NCBI GenBank assembly: GCA_040954595.2
Contig: CM082591.2
Location: 4,774,001-4,838,000 of the forward strand
DNA length: 64,000 nucleotides
Source: Balanoglossus misakiensis
Lineage: Eukaryota; Hemichordata
Reading direction: 5' to 3'
A program made the position numbers and the translations under genes. A model generated the notes under the pieces. That model did no database searches and was not told the DNA's origin. It was given only the letters and a program-made list of their open reading frames with translations. Position 1 is the first letter of the stretch, and each line of letters begins with the position of its first letter. Shown here one piece after another: positions 37,101 through 48,800 of this stretch.

Positions 37101-40100
37101 AACAAACACTCCTGGACCACTTACCTCATCTTCCACTTGGACTGTGCGCTGGTAGGTCTCACAGCCAAACAGTTCCCTCTTCAACAGATTCCCGTCGTAT
37201 TCCAAGAACGTGAGGTACAGGTTGCGGAAGTACTCAATGTGGTTGTTCTTCACCCGGAGCTTCTGCGGCGAATTCCAGTGGATCACTTTGATGTCGGAGA
37301 TCTCCGTGTAACAGGTCTGGAATTCAGAGATGACCAGATGAAATAAGTTACTGACAGAAATTGAATAAGTTTCCCAGAGTCTTAGATAAGCTAATGTTCA
37401 TTTGAAGAACACAGCCATTGGTATTGCAGAAATGGGCCAGTTTACTGTATCTGTACTTCACTGTTCATAGTACAATATCATTCACATCTGTGTGTGGTGT
37501 TTTTCTTTGTAAGCAACTAAAACATTTGCTGAATGGGAATTATAGCAATAACTTGACTAGAATTGCAGAAATTCCCATTCCATCTTTGATGTAAGGTAAA
37601 CGTCCTCCATGATTCTAACACACTACATATATGTACCTCACTGCGTGTATTCTCACTCAGTTGTACATTCCAAGCGCACGGCAACTGATGAACGATATCC
37701 GGATGCTGTTTTATCACCGCGTTGAAAATATCCTGCAAGATGCAAACACGTACACCTGGTTAAGTGTTCAGGTAGGTCATACATCCTCTTGGTTTACAAA
37801 CCAAAGTACATGCACAGTCAAATCTTCTATAGTTGCCAATCAAAGGTTTCTCCTAAAGTGGCCTATAATTCTGTAGAAATCAGAAAATGCTATACTGGTA
37901 AAATTCTATGAAACATTTTTCATCAGGTAATGTTGCTGATAATGCAATGATAATGATTGTGAGGACACTGTGTTTGTGAAACATGAATTTCATACTCTTG
38001 TGTGGCAATTGATTGATACACAACATCCATTGGCACCGATCAGGATAAGCACACCTACCTGGTCGGCTAGCGATGTAGACAACATACTCATCAGTTCCCT
38101 CTCGGCCGTCAACCTCCACATCTGCATCCATTTCATCTCTCGGAGTTTCTTCAAGTCGAGCAATATCACACCGGTGTTGAAACCTCTCCCCTGTCAAAGT
38201 AAAGGAATATTAAATCTCCGCCCTGTCTTCCTTCAAAAGATATACCAAAGAAATTTGGTACCCAAGAATCACAACCGTTACAATTTTCAATGAATGTATC
38301 TGTGTTGTCAGTCTTTCCGAATTGTGATAAGTATCACCACGTTAGTATATGTTCTGGCATTATCCAGTTTCAAGTTTTTATGAAGGAGATCTTGAAACTT
38401 GATCCTTAAGATTTTTATCCATATACAAGCACAGGCAAACCACCTTCAGTAGTACAGTTTCCATTACAATCTAAACTTGCCTTAAACAAAATATGAGAAC
38501 AAGTTTAAGACTGTGATTTTCAAGGCACATTCTATCTTACCCTATCACCCCCAGTTCCCTGTTTAGAGGTCTAACCTTACCTTAGAAAACAGTCGGTTTG
38601 GACTGAACCATGGTGGTGAAAGGGTCAAAAGCAACCCGTTATCTAATGTGAACCCCACCAGTTCCAGGTTTGTTTGTTTGTTAATTACTTACCAGAGCGG
38701 GCCACGGTTTGTGCTTTCGCCACAGAGTACCGAGATACCAATCACTTTGGTTTTCCACCAGCCCGATCGCTTTCCCATTTTTCAATTTCCGGAATATTTT
38801 CCACAGTTCAGCGATGTCTGTCGCAAATGTTATGTCAGTGTCTAAAACTATAACCTGAAAGCAAGCAATGATGCGTCAAAAATAGCGCCAAGGGCACTGT
38901 TGCTCCTACTTGAATATACAGGAATAAAGAATAACTATGACCTGAAAGCAAGAATTAATGCGTCAAAAATAGCGCCAAGGGCACTGTTGCTCCTACTTGA
39001 ACATACAGAAATAAAGAATACATCAAAATTCACATGATAGGTTTCACGCGTGTGAGTCTATGAATGAAATCACGAATCAATAATAATACAGAACCTGTCA
39101 TTACAGATACTTACCTTATCTAGATACAGAGGTAACGCTTTGGTAAGTACTAACTTCATGAGTCCATACACCCCTGAGTAATGTTTGTTTGGAATCCATG
39201 ATATATCGTCCTGGAAATAAACAAAAACAAAGAAATTGGATTGGAATGTGACAGTATTGGATACTTCATATGTCCAACTTGTTCAATACGTATTATCATT
39301 TGTGAAATATGAATCGCTAGAAAATACCTTAAAGTCGTCCGCTGCATAGAAACTGACTTCAACTGAAAACAAAAAGACAAGAGGATATATTTTTAGTTGT
39401 AAACATGAAAACTATATAACCAACCTATCCCTGGTACATTTCTGTACATATGTAGTTCGGAATAGATTTATTAATGTTGGGATTTTTTTTATTTCTATGT
39501 CCTTTTAGTATTATTTCAAATTGAAGTCCTGTTTGCCCATGATGGATTTCAATATCAGCAAAATTATCAGGCGTACCTATTTCCTACATAACCCATGAGA
39601 ATGGTTCGTTCTCCATAGGATGACATAAATAGTATAATGCATGCACTTGTCTTATGGAACAAACACTGTGATTGGACAGTGTATACTCACCACCTGGGAC
39701 ATTCCACGTATCAAATAATGTTTTCAAAATCAACTGTGCTGGTTTATCTGATATAAAATGTAAATGAACAGGATTTTTTCTATAAAACAACACGGATTTA
39801 ATCAGTGTCATCACTTCACGGCTGGCATTGTATCCGGCACAAACTATTGCAACGTGTAGGACCTGAAATAAAAATAACGACGGCAGTCAGAAATGAGCAT
39901 GGAAGAAACATCTGATGGTCTTTGAGGTTTATATGACAATCGAGAGACACCATGTGTGGAAGTAGAAGTACTGGAAATGTTCTACCATGTCCAGTTAAGC
40001 ATCTATGTAAATTTACAAAATATTTGCTGTTATTCGCACGATCCAGTGTGACACAGGAAATTGAAATGAATTATGGGTAAAAAGTTGGGAGTTACTGTGG

Positions 40101-41217
40101 CTACAGTTTGGAAGATTCCACTTACCTCACATTTTGGCACATTTTCCTCTACATTGGTACAAATAATAGTTCTGTTTTTAAAGTCTATGTCTATTTTGTC
40201 ATTGCTGGCATTCAATTTATCGGTGCCACCCTGATTTTGAACTTGATAAGACTGCTGAAGCTGATATTGTGATAAACTGCAAAAAAATAGAGAAATAACT
40301 ATTTTAATACAAATAAAAGACAATGGGTTCGGTTTAATTATGTCTATGTTGAAGATCATGTTACAAGTTTACAGAACTTCCTGTTTATGGAATCATTTGT
40401 GGAACAGGGTTTGCTCACTATTTTGTAACATGACATCACTTTGTGTTTGGATGCCTAGAAGTCTTTCATGCATAGATTCATGCATGCATATTTCTTGATG
40501 TTGTAATAACTATGATGTTTGTCTTCGGAATTTTGAATTCAAGTAATTAACTGGCATGTTTTGAATTTCATATTTTCTTTCACCTTAATTGTCTCCTGAG
40601 CATCTGGTTTTCATCTTCCACTTCTCGTACTCTTTCTGCAAGGGCCGCCTCTCGGTTATTAAAACCCATCAAATTATTTCTGTTAAAATTATCTGAAAGG
40701 AAGAAGACAGTTCTAAATTAATCAATTTTATTATAAAGTATTAATAATAATTATAATACCGATAATAAGTATTGATCAATTTTGAAAAGCAAAATCCTTT
40801 GCATTTTCATGTTGGAATAAATGCCAAATGTTACAGTTTGAGCATTTCCAATAATTGAGTTCAATTATATGTATCATGCTAAATTAAAATCCTAAGCAAG
40901 AGGATGAGAATTTTTAGTAAAGAGAAAATATGAGTTTTTTATGGGTTTAATTGTCTTGAATATAATTATTATAACTGGATGTCAAAATAGAAATACTGTT
41001 ACTTAATTTTAATACATATTTATTACATAAAAACACCTTCCAACTGTAATGGATTGTTCCAAAACAATTGGACTGTACCACTACTTGTTACTTCAGGGGG
41101 ACTAAACTTACCATCATGTGTGAAAGTGATGTAAGTCAGTATGATGAGGGGTACTGACATTAAAACTAACAATAATAAAATATATTTTTTTCTCGGTCGG
41201 AACACCGGTCCCCTCAT
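34127..41217 (-). CDS. LARGE: LARGE xylosyl-/glucuronyltransferase (complete, 18 coding exons)
   Basis: A bifunctional Golgi glycosyltransferase. In known LARGE enzymes the first domain adds xylose and the second glucuronate to build matriglycan on alpha-dystroglycan. Exons in transcript order: 41217-41112, 40692-40584, 40276-40126, 39862-39691, 39362-39328, 39210-39115, 38854-38693, 38190-38059, 37732-37637, 37316-37125, 36901-36800, 36672-36585, 36304-36180, 35821-35666, 35406-35227, 35038-34914, 34614-34516, 34217-34127. All junctions are GT/AG and the frame is continuous over 2217 nt, giving 738 residues (human LARGE1 is 756). Seen in the protein: a type II membrane anchor (about residues 12-32), a coiled-coil stem ([13 protein letters not shown]), a first catalytic domain from about 123 with VIVLDTD (D228, D230), and a second domain with LSDID (D547, D549). 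Start choice: an in-frame TAA lies 12 nt upstream of the ATG. Both DxD motifs are intact, so both activities are expected. Confidence 0.95.
34817..34904. repeat. Short inverted-repeat element (AACCCTTTCACC family), LARGE intron
   Basis: Terminal halves AACTTTCACCCC and GCTGAAAGGGGTT are inverted. Relatives lie at 36,716-36,790, 38,539-38,625 and 47,874-47,962. This copy ends 9 nt inside the intron from the donor of the LARGE exon at 34,914-35,038. Confidence 0.7.
35429..35645. repeat. Left-truncated copy of TTAA-flanked palindromic MITE, LARGE intron
   Basis: It matches the right about 220 bp of the complete element at 57,739-58,084, including the right terminus GAGAGACTTTGTCCCT followed by TTAA. 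The left terminal repeat is absent. It fills most of the 259-bp intron between the LARGE exons 35,227-35,406 and 35,666-35,821. Confidence 0.85.
36716..36790. repeat. Short inverted-repeat element (AACCCTTTCACC family), LARGE intron
   Basis: It starts ACCCTTTCACCCCTAGTGCC. The right terminus is degenerate (GGGTGGGTAGGGT). It ends 9 nt into the intron from the donor of the LARGE exon at 36,800-36,901. Confidence 0.55.
36953..37006. repeat. TG-rich microsatellite
   Basis: An imperfect (TG)n run with interspersed TA and TTTG steps, in a LARGE intron. Confidence 0.8.
38539..38625. repeat. Short inverted-repeat element (AACCCTTTCACC family), LARGE intron
   Basis: Termini ACCCTATCACC and GGTGAAAGGGT are inverted. 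The interior matches the copy at 47,874-47,962 (a TTAGAGGTC block and a GGTTTGGACTGAACC-like block). Confidence 0.8.
38847..39019. repeat. 87-bp tandem duplication across a LARGE 3' splice site
   Basis: Two near-identical copies offset by 87 bp (38,847 onward and 38,934 onward). The first copy contains the start of the LARGE exon 38,693-38,854 (minus strand) with its acceptor. The second copy carries a duplicate acceptor (CTTGCTTTCAG|GTCATAGTT). Both acceptors are intact AG sites. Confidence 0.9.
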
Positions 41218-41272
41218 CTCCCTTCCTTATCTCTCAGAGGATTTCTTCGCAAGGTTCAGACATCGCCAGTAT
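41218..41272 (-). other. LARGE: Probable LARGE 5' UTR part of first coding exon
   Basis: On the minus strand TTTTCCAG precedes 41,272, which suggests this exon is spliced to an upstream non-coding exon. A short upstream frame (ATG TCT GAA ..., 9 codons to TGA) lies in this leader. It could lower LARGE translation if the exon model is right. Confidence 0.45.
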
Positions 41273-44200
41273 CTGGAAAACTAAATCCATAAAACGATAA
41301 TTTCAGATGAGATATGTACTATGTTCACAGTACAAGGAAGTGGTCAGAAAATCCAATAGGAAAATACACTTTCACAGAAAATTGACGTAAGTAATTCTGT
41401 AAAAACACAGAAAAACCCTTGAAAACCAGCCCTTCATATCTACAAGGATCCATCATTTTTCACATCAGCTCTGTCAACACCTACGCATGAATGAATCATT
41501 TCTCTCCGCATGATTGATTGTCATTAAGTCTACAAGAAAAGAGACTTCAACTGATAAACGACAATTTAACATACTTCAGTTGTTCTACATCCCCCGAGGC
41601 ATATCAAAATGCGTGGTTTCGTGATTTTTTCAACGAAACACAGCCTGTACATGCATATTAGCTGTTCTTTTGGGCCATTAAATAATGAAACCATGGTTTC
41701 CATCCAACTGCAAACAGTCAACAATACTAGCTATGTACAATTAACAGTTGTATTGAACAACCAGTATCAGCAAATAAGTTAACTGCCATACACTTGATAA
41801 ATAAAATCACTATTATGTGGGGGCAGAACAAGGAACTGGTTATACACAAACGCAGAAAAAAATATATTTTTTGCATTTCCAGTGAAGTAAATATAATTTC
41901 ATATGAAAGATACACTACTACTTCAAATGGGCACATATGGTTTCTATCAGTATAGTTGAGAAAACCTAACACTACAATCTGAAACAGAAATTTCAAGGAG
42001 ATTAGCAATCATCAATATACAAATTTGTTATTACACACACACATACACCTTACCCTACACAATCCCCCTTAATTTAAAAGTAAACACTCGTCAGTACAAT
42101 ACAAAACTTGTTTTATTTTTTCAGCTTTTTGAAGCTGAATATTAATAGGAGGAATAATTCACAATTCTTGTGTGGGAAATGATAGACCAGAGAGAACGCA
42201 CAGAACGCCAGTGGTTCAAATAACAACCTTCGGCTGAAGCGGATACGCAGTAAATACAGGTATAATTTGACTGCAAATAAGCAATCACGGCAAATTACCG
42301 GGTCTCAGCGGAGCGGGAGCCTCTGCCAGACACAGGACAAATTAGCCTTGCCTGGAACATAAAGAGAAGAGCCTTGAAAAACAGGCTGATCTTATCATTC
42401 ACTTCAAATTTCAAACCGGGTAATCGCATCAGAAATAAGAATCCAAAATCAGATGCTTTGCGGAATAAAGAGGTGGACATAGAAGGCATTGATATGGAAG
42501 AGATATTTGCTCAGATTCAGAAAAGAAGATCTTACATTTAGAGCAAAATTACACTGAAATGTAGTACATGTACATACAAGAGGGTCTTCATTTGGTCTTC
42601 TGTCTTAAATCAGTTCCGCGATTATCTTGACCCCTTGTTGACCCCATCAAGTGGTCCACTACAGCTCCTGCTAATCAGTGGTTGCCTGGCAACCATAAAA
42701 TGGGAGCCGTTCAGCTCCTGTATTGCATGATATTGCTATCTGCCTGAGACCTGGCTACTTTGCCGCTAAACTAATCTCTTGGGGCTAGATTCAGTTTCTC
42801 CTCATTGACTTATTCGTTTTTTGAAGCCATTGTCTGACTCAGGGGGAATGAAATGAGAAACTAAATGTCAAAATTTCTCAAAATCACCAATGACAGCTCG
42901 ACTATGAGACTAAGGTTGCAGGAATGTCTTACATAAACTGTGTACAGTCTTACATAACATGTCCACACTATAATGTTGTGCCTGCTTGCAAATTTCTGAC
43001 CTGACCCCAAAAAATACTCTTTCACACAGTCACCCAGGTCGATCTACTCAAAATTAATAATTCTACTCGTTTTTTTTTGTCAATAACTTCTTTCTAAACT
43101 AAAGTAATAGTTTGACAAGGAAGACTGTTGCAGTGTTGATCCCAGTATCACGTAAAAGGAAATGATTTTTTTCTGCCGAAAGTCAGCAACATTCATTCTG
43201 AAAATGTCACTGACGTTGCCCCAGAGGTAGAAACTCTATCATAATGGCGATGTCGTGACAATTCGCATCGCTGCTGTCAAGGCTAAATGTCTTTGATGAT
43301 GTTTCCCTATTTCAGCTTCAATCTTCTCACTGATTAGTTCTTGGAAATCTTGTTGTTTGTGTAATCCATAGAAAGCCTTCAGAAACATGGCATTCTGTCA
43401 TTAAACGCCACTGCAAATAAATGTTGCATCATCAGACATAATCCACGAGTATTTACCACTAGATATCAAACAAATATAACTTTTTTACCTTTTCACAGAG
43501 AAAATTTCAACGGGACTTCAATAAAAATCTTATTTAGTGCCAGTTTCTGTGCTTGCTTCCAAAATAAGAACAAATCCAACAGCTTGAAAATTGTGACTTG
43601 AAATTTTCACTGTTGACCTTAATATATTGCAATCTGAGAATGTCTAGGAAAATAAACTAAATACACCAATAAAGAAATGTCAAGAATATGCTGATGTTCA
43701 ACAGTGAAGTTCTATGAAATTCACACTGCTTGCCAACACAAATTGGCAGTTTGTACACATCAGAGACCTGCGGTGATTAATATTTCAAGGAGCATAGGGC
43801 TTCTTAACTCAAGCTGTTTCTGGAGTCTTATTCCTCATGTATGCTTTAACATTACATCTTCATAAATCTTCCTATCCTGTCATAGTGATAACAAACCCAT
43901 TTACATTAAATCAATATTAGAAAGAAATACTAAAATAGCCCATAAATTATGAGTGAATGAAACTCAACTGTTATCATCAAAAGCTAATGATTAATAATAG
44001 AAATTTCAATATTAGGAAATATTCACATGGTTATACGAGATAACAAATGTATGAATGAGGAAGTCTGTGGTTTCATAGAATTTATGCAATTAGTACCAAA
44101 GATGGCAGAACAGATATGACAAATTATAATATACATATTTTAATAATATAACACTGTTTACATCCACCAAGTGACCATCGTACAAATGTATGTTTGATTC

Positions 44201-45850
44201 GTTTTCTGTCACAACGACAGAACTTTTCTGGGAGCGTGGGGAAGTGTCATGAATGATTAACAACTGCATAATAATGACCACACTATATGTATTTTAGTTC
44301 CCTAAAACGTAACATTTCATTTTCAGGTGTGGTTGTTTAGAATGCAAATACTGTATACATCGATGAATCTGTCAATCAGGAGTTCCCTATCAATTGTGAC
44401 TGCAGGCAAGGAATTTACATGAAATATAATTTGAAATCAGATTATTCATCAACATGTTGATAAAAACGTCTGAACTAAATGCGTTATGCCACTAAAATCA
44501 TAAATGATTACACAAACCCTTGGTATAATTACTTGAATTTAATTCATACAGATCATTGAGATGGCAACATCTAATGATCAATACTCTCTGTTATCATTTG
44601 TCATAATATGCAAATATCATCTCGGTTGTCATGGGAACACTTGAAACCTTTCCAGGAAATAAAACAAACATACCAAACTTGGCATACCCCCCCCCCTGGG
44701 GGTCATTGGGAGCAGGGCTAGTGTGATGTTTGCATGGAGTTGAAACAGTAATCAAGCCAATTTTTGCTGCTTTAGAATAACCATAGTTGAAATGTGCCAC
44801 CTCTACCACGGTAACCCCACAAACGACCGTGCTTCTACTGTTTGAAGCAGCTAACTCCCATGTATACATCACGTTCTTTGTTTCAACGATTTCAGTGGCC
44901 CGACGGGTCTACGCCAGATCCGGTAGCTTTCAATTCAAGCGTTCAGACACGGGGTTTGCATGTGACAGCGTATTGAAATGTACATGTACATGTGTCACTG
45001 TCAAAAGGATTCTGCTACACTCCTAACAACAGAGAATGTAACAGCCGACATAAGATTATTTGCGTCCGAAATGTCTACATCCCGGCTAGTCTACACCCCT
45101 AGCCCTAGTAGGTCCCCTCAAATTTGCAACCAAGTCGCGATCATGGTATTAAAATGTATGTGAATTTTTAAGTTACACTGCACTCGACTCGGTTGACAGT
45201 TCCCTCCCACCGACAAATCAACCCGAAAACCGGGGTATATTTTTACTCACCAAAAGTTCAAGTATTCCCACAAGCCGACTTCTATGTCTATTGTTTCCAA
45301 TTATGGTCTTCTTTTGTCTTTAGCCCGAGATTCCTGCCTCCCCGTCACGTATGTAGCCACCGCCGACGACGTTCCTATCGGATAACTTTTGATCAGGCTA
45401 TTTGCATACTCCAAGAGGTCAGCACCGAGGTCAAAGGTCACAATCCTAATGTGGCAACTCTCCGAATTGTGTACAATGTGGTCACTCAACGCAGTAAAAG
45501 TTGCTGAAATATTTCAAAAGGGGCCTACGTGCACACATTAGCTAGAATAGAGTCACTGCTATTGCATGGATATACGAAAAAGGAAATCTCACAAGCGTTT
45601 TGTTTATTTTGCGTAAAGTAGAGCTGATTTTGTTATGGGTAGACAGTAGATTCGGAAGCGTTTAGTATAAATCATTACTAAATACAAAAAGAAAAAATAT
45701 AATGTTATATTTGTCAAAAACATTATTTTTTTATATTGCGAAATCATTGTTGATATTACTTGATATTATAAAAACAAAAGAATTCAATTTGACCGAACAG
45801 ACATTCTTAAAATAACGGAATATTCTCAATGCAAAAGGTATTCCCCCAAG
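41273..45850. other. LARGE-PEX16 intergenic or 5' intronic region
   Basis: No coding exon recognised on either strand. The region is AT-rich, with a C/G homopolymer island near 44,690. It probably carries the 5' non-coding exon(s) of LARGE and the shared or back-to-back promoters near its right end. A strong minus-strand donor (TTTTG|GTGAGTAA) ends at 45,249, with the exon side beginning at 45,251. Confidence 0.5.
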
Positions 45851-48800
45851 ATGGCGGAGTTCAGCAGCGGGCATCGCATCCAGGGACTCTTCTCCAAAAT
45901 AACATCCAAGTATCACGGCTATTGCACGGCTTATAAAGAATGGGTGACGCAGAACCCGGAGGTCGCCTCACAAATCGAGCACACCTTCAGAATAATGTCG
46001 TACTTTGTTTCAGGTAAGGTGCTAGGGATACGATTCGGCAGTAAACGTGTGTGATCGCGGGGATAGGTTTTCGTATCGCGTGCATCTTATCTCGCTGGAC
46101 CGCATGGTCTTGATCGTCTTTCGGGCCGAAGCTCGGTAGCTGTAGCTGCTGGTCTCCGATAGACGACCCAAGCGTTGCTCCCCGTCCAACTCAGAAATCG
46201 TCAAGGGGAGTTGTTGGGCTGCAAAACTGGAGCAACCAAGGCGTACAAGCGCCTGTTGTTGTTGTTGTTGTTGTTGGGGTGTGCGTGGGAGGGGGTGTGG
46301 CAAGATATAAACATCACATTTATCTCTGCTCTTCTCACCAAGAGATTCGTACATTTTGTGACTCATTAAAATGACTCAGGGATTTGTAACTTCTTGTATA
46401 ACTAATTTTTGTGTGTGTTAATTTTCTTGTTTTAGGTCGTTTTGAACAGTCTCAGGAATTAGCAGAATTAGGTACTGTATTTGCTTTGTTTGTTTGTGGA
46501 CAGATAACATGAACACTACTCACCAATCTTTGTCAAAATAATGGAAGTATTTCAGTATTACAGATATGTGTGTAACTGGCAAGCAAGAGGACCTAATATC
46601 TAATAGGGTCAAGAAAAATTACCATTAGCCATATATTTTATTCACAGTGTATGCAGCATCAAATCTCATGGTGTATGTAAATGATGCAATCCTCCGGAAG
46701 GCCACAAAACTCCGACTGAAACTGGTGAGTTGCTGTTTGGGGGATGGGGAGTCGAAATCAGCTCAAATTCCACTGTGGGGTCTGGGTGTTGGCTTTAAGG
46801 CACGCTGAAAAAGCAGTGCATTTTCAGCTGACCCTACATCCGCAGATCTGAAGGACACTGTAAATCATTAACTGGCTTGACTCTTTATAAAACCCTGACC
46901 TATCGACCTTACTGTTGTTAGGCAGGCCCTTATCTTGATTTGGTTGACATGTTTGCCGCCAAAGTCTCACATGCCCTGTACTTGTCGTAACATGAATGTA
47001 TAACTCGGTACACCTCGCAAAATGAAACTATTCAACTCTGCAAATTTGAAAAAAAATACAGTCTGCTTTTAAAATTAAGGCAAGGCCAAAACGAGGTGTG
47101 TGTCCAGATAATGTGAGTTAGTTGATTTGATTTTGTCGAAAGTGATAACGAAAGCAACTGCAGCTGTGTTGGTCAAGGACAATTTAACCCCTCACCTGTT
47201 TCCATGACAGCCACCACCATCTCAGTACCGCATGATGTCCTGGCTGACCATCATCGAGTACATAGAAGTCTTCGTGGAGATTGCTGCCAGGAGACTGTGG
47301 GGTGAAGCGGGACGATGGGTTGTCATAGTGATCATCCAAATTGTCAAGTAAGTCTGTGATTTCTGTGATAAAGCAAGTTAACCATGGTGAAATGTTCAGT
47401 ATTCGGCTTGTCAACAATGAACCTGTAACACATCTTTATTTCTCTTACACATGCAATAGATGACATAGAAATATTGAACACTGTTGGTTTTATCTTCAGG
47501 GCGGCCCTGCGGGCGATTCTTCTGCTGTACCACAAGGTTGGCTTGCAGTCGATGCCACCACTATTCCCACTGAACAGACAGACTTGTGCCCAGATGGCCG
47601 ATGGTGTCACCGCAGAAACTGATGATGTCACAGCAATAAATGATGATGTCACAGCAGTGACTGATGATGTCACAGCCAGCGGTGGCGTCGCAGAATCTGG
47701 GGAGGGGACCAGAGACGAGGAAACTGGTGCCGTGAAGGATTTCTCCGGAGATTTCGAGAGGGTTTACAGAGAGTGCGAATCGGCCACTCCGAAGAGGAAC
47801 ACCTTCACTGGCAAACGAACAGGGAGAGTGGTCAGAACTCTCCATGCAGGTAATCTTGCTTATTCAAGATTCGACCCTTTCACCACCATGGTTTAGTCCA
47901 AACCTATTGTTTTCTATGGTAAAGTTCAGACCTCTAAAGAGGGAATTAGGGGTGAAAGGGTTAAAAACTGTATGAAGGTTCCTATGGTGACTTGACAAAC
48001 CACTGGCACTGTCCTCCTCTTGGGACTAATTGCATTGTATTCCTGGTCCAACAGAAAGTACTGTTCAAGTAAATTTTGATTTCAATGACATACACCTGAT
48101 GCATTAACACTACCCTTTGTTAATCATTTACAGTAATATATCATGTTATATAATATCATATGTGACATGTAATGTTAACTTATCATGTGGCTTTCTTTTG
48201 CTCTCCTTTTGAAGCACCACCGTTAAATTGTCGGACCTGGAAACTGCCGACAACGAATGGTGAAAAGAAGGAAGAACCATGGAGTAAATACTTGCCACCA
48301 ACACGTCTAACTAAACAGATGCTTATAGCAGAGAGTTTACATATAGCAAGACCCCTTGCACATTGTATCCTTTGGAAAACGAAAACAAAAGGTCTTTATG
48401 ATTGTGAGATCTGCCATTTTGTGGATGCGTGTAAGAGAGAGAGAGTTAAAAATACTGCCAGGCCACAGGATAACTTATTTATAACATATTTGTACTTTAC
48501 ATGTAGTTTCCTTTGACTTCGCACGCTCAGTGGCATCCATGTTCAAATTTGGTCAAAAGTCATGGAAACCATGGCTACTGGCTTGTGGAATGGACATATC
48601 AAGGTGAGTTAGGGTTAGGGATTTCTATAGCTGCGACATGCAGAGCTAAGAGTGATTATAGTTTAAACCAGCCTAGCCACAACATGGCTACTCCCTTCTT
48701 ACAATCACCTACATTAGAGGAGAGAGCAACAGTGCCCTTGGCGCTATTTTTACACTGGCAGGTACAATACACCAGTAATGTTTAACGTTTCAGTTTGTTG

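Larger units (their letters stand above)
37125..39862 (-). other. LARGE: LARGE domain 1 (GT8-type, xylosyltransferase)
   Basis: Seven exons encode [13 protein letters not shown] (start of the Rossmann-like fold), [18 protein letters not shown], the metal-binding DTD at residues 228-230, [23 protein letters not shown] and [14 protein letters not shown]. These blocks are diagnostic of the LARGE N-terminal catalytic domain. One exon (39,328-39,362) is only 35 nt long. Confidence 0.9.

Noticed and set aside
48607-48620. Interstitial telomere repeat (TTAGGG)
   Set aside because: Only two units occur, at a splice-donor region of a PEX16 intron, which is within chance.
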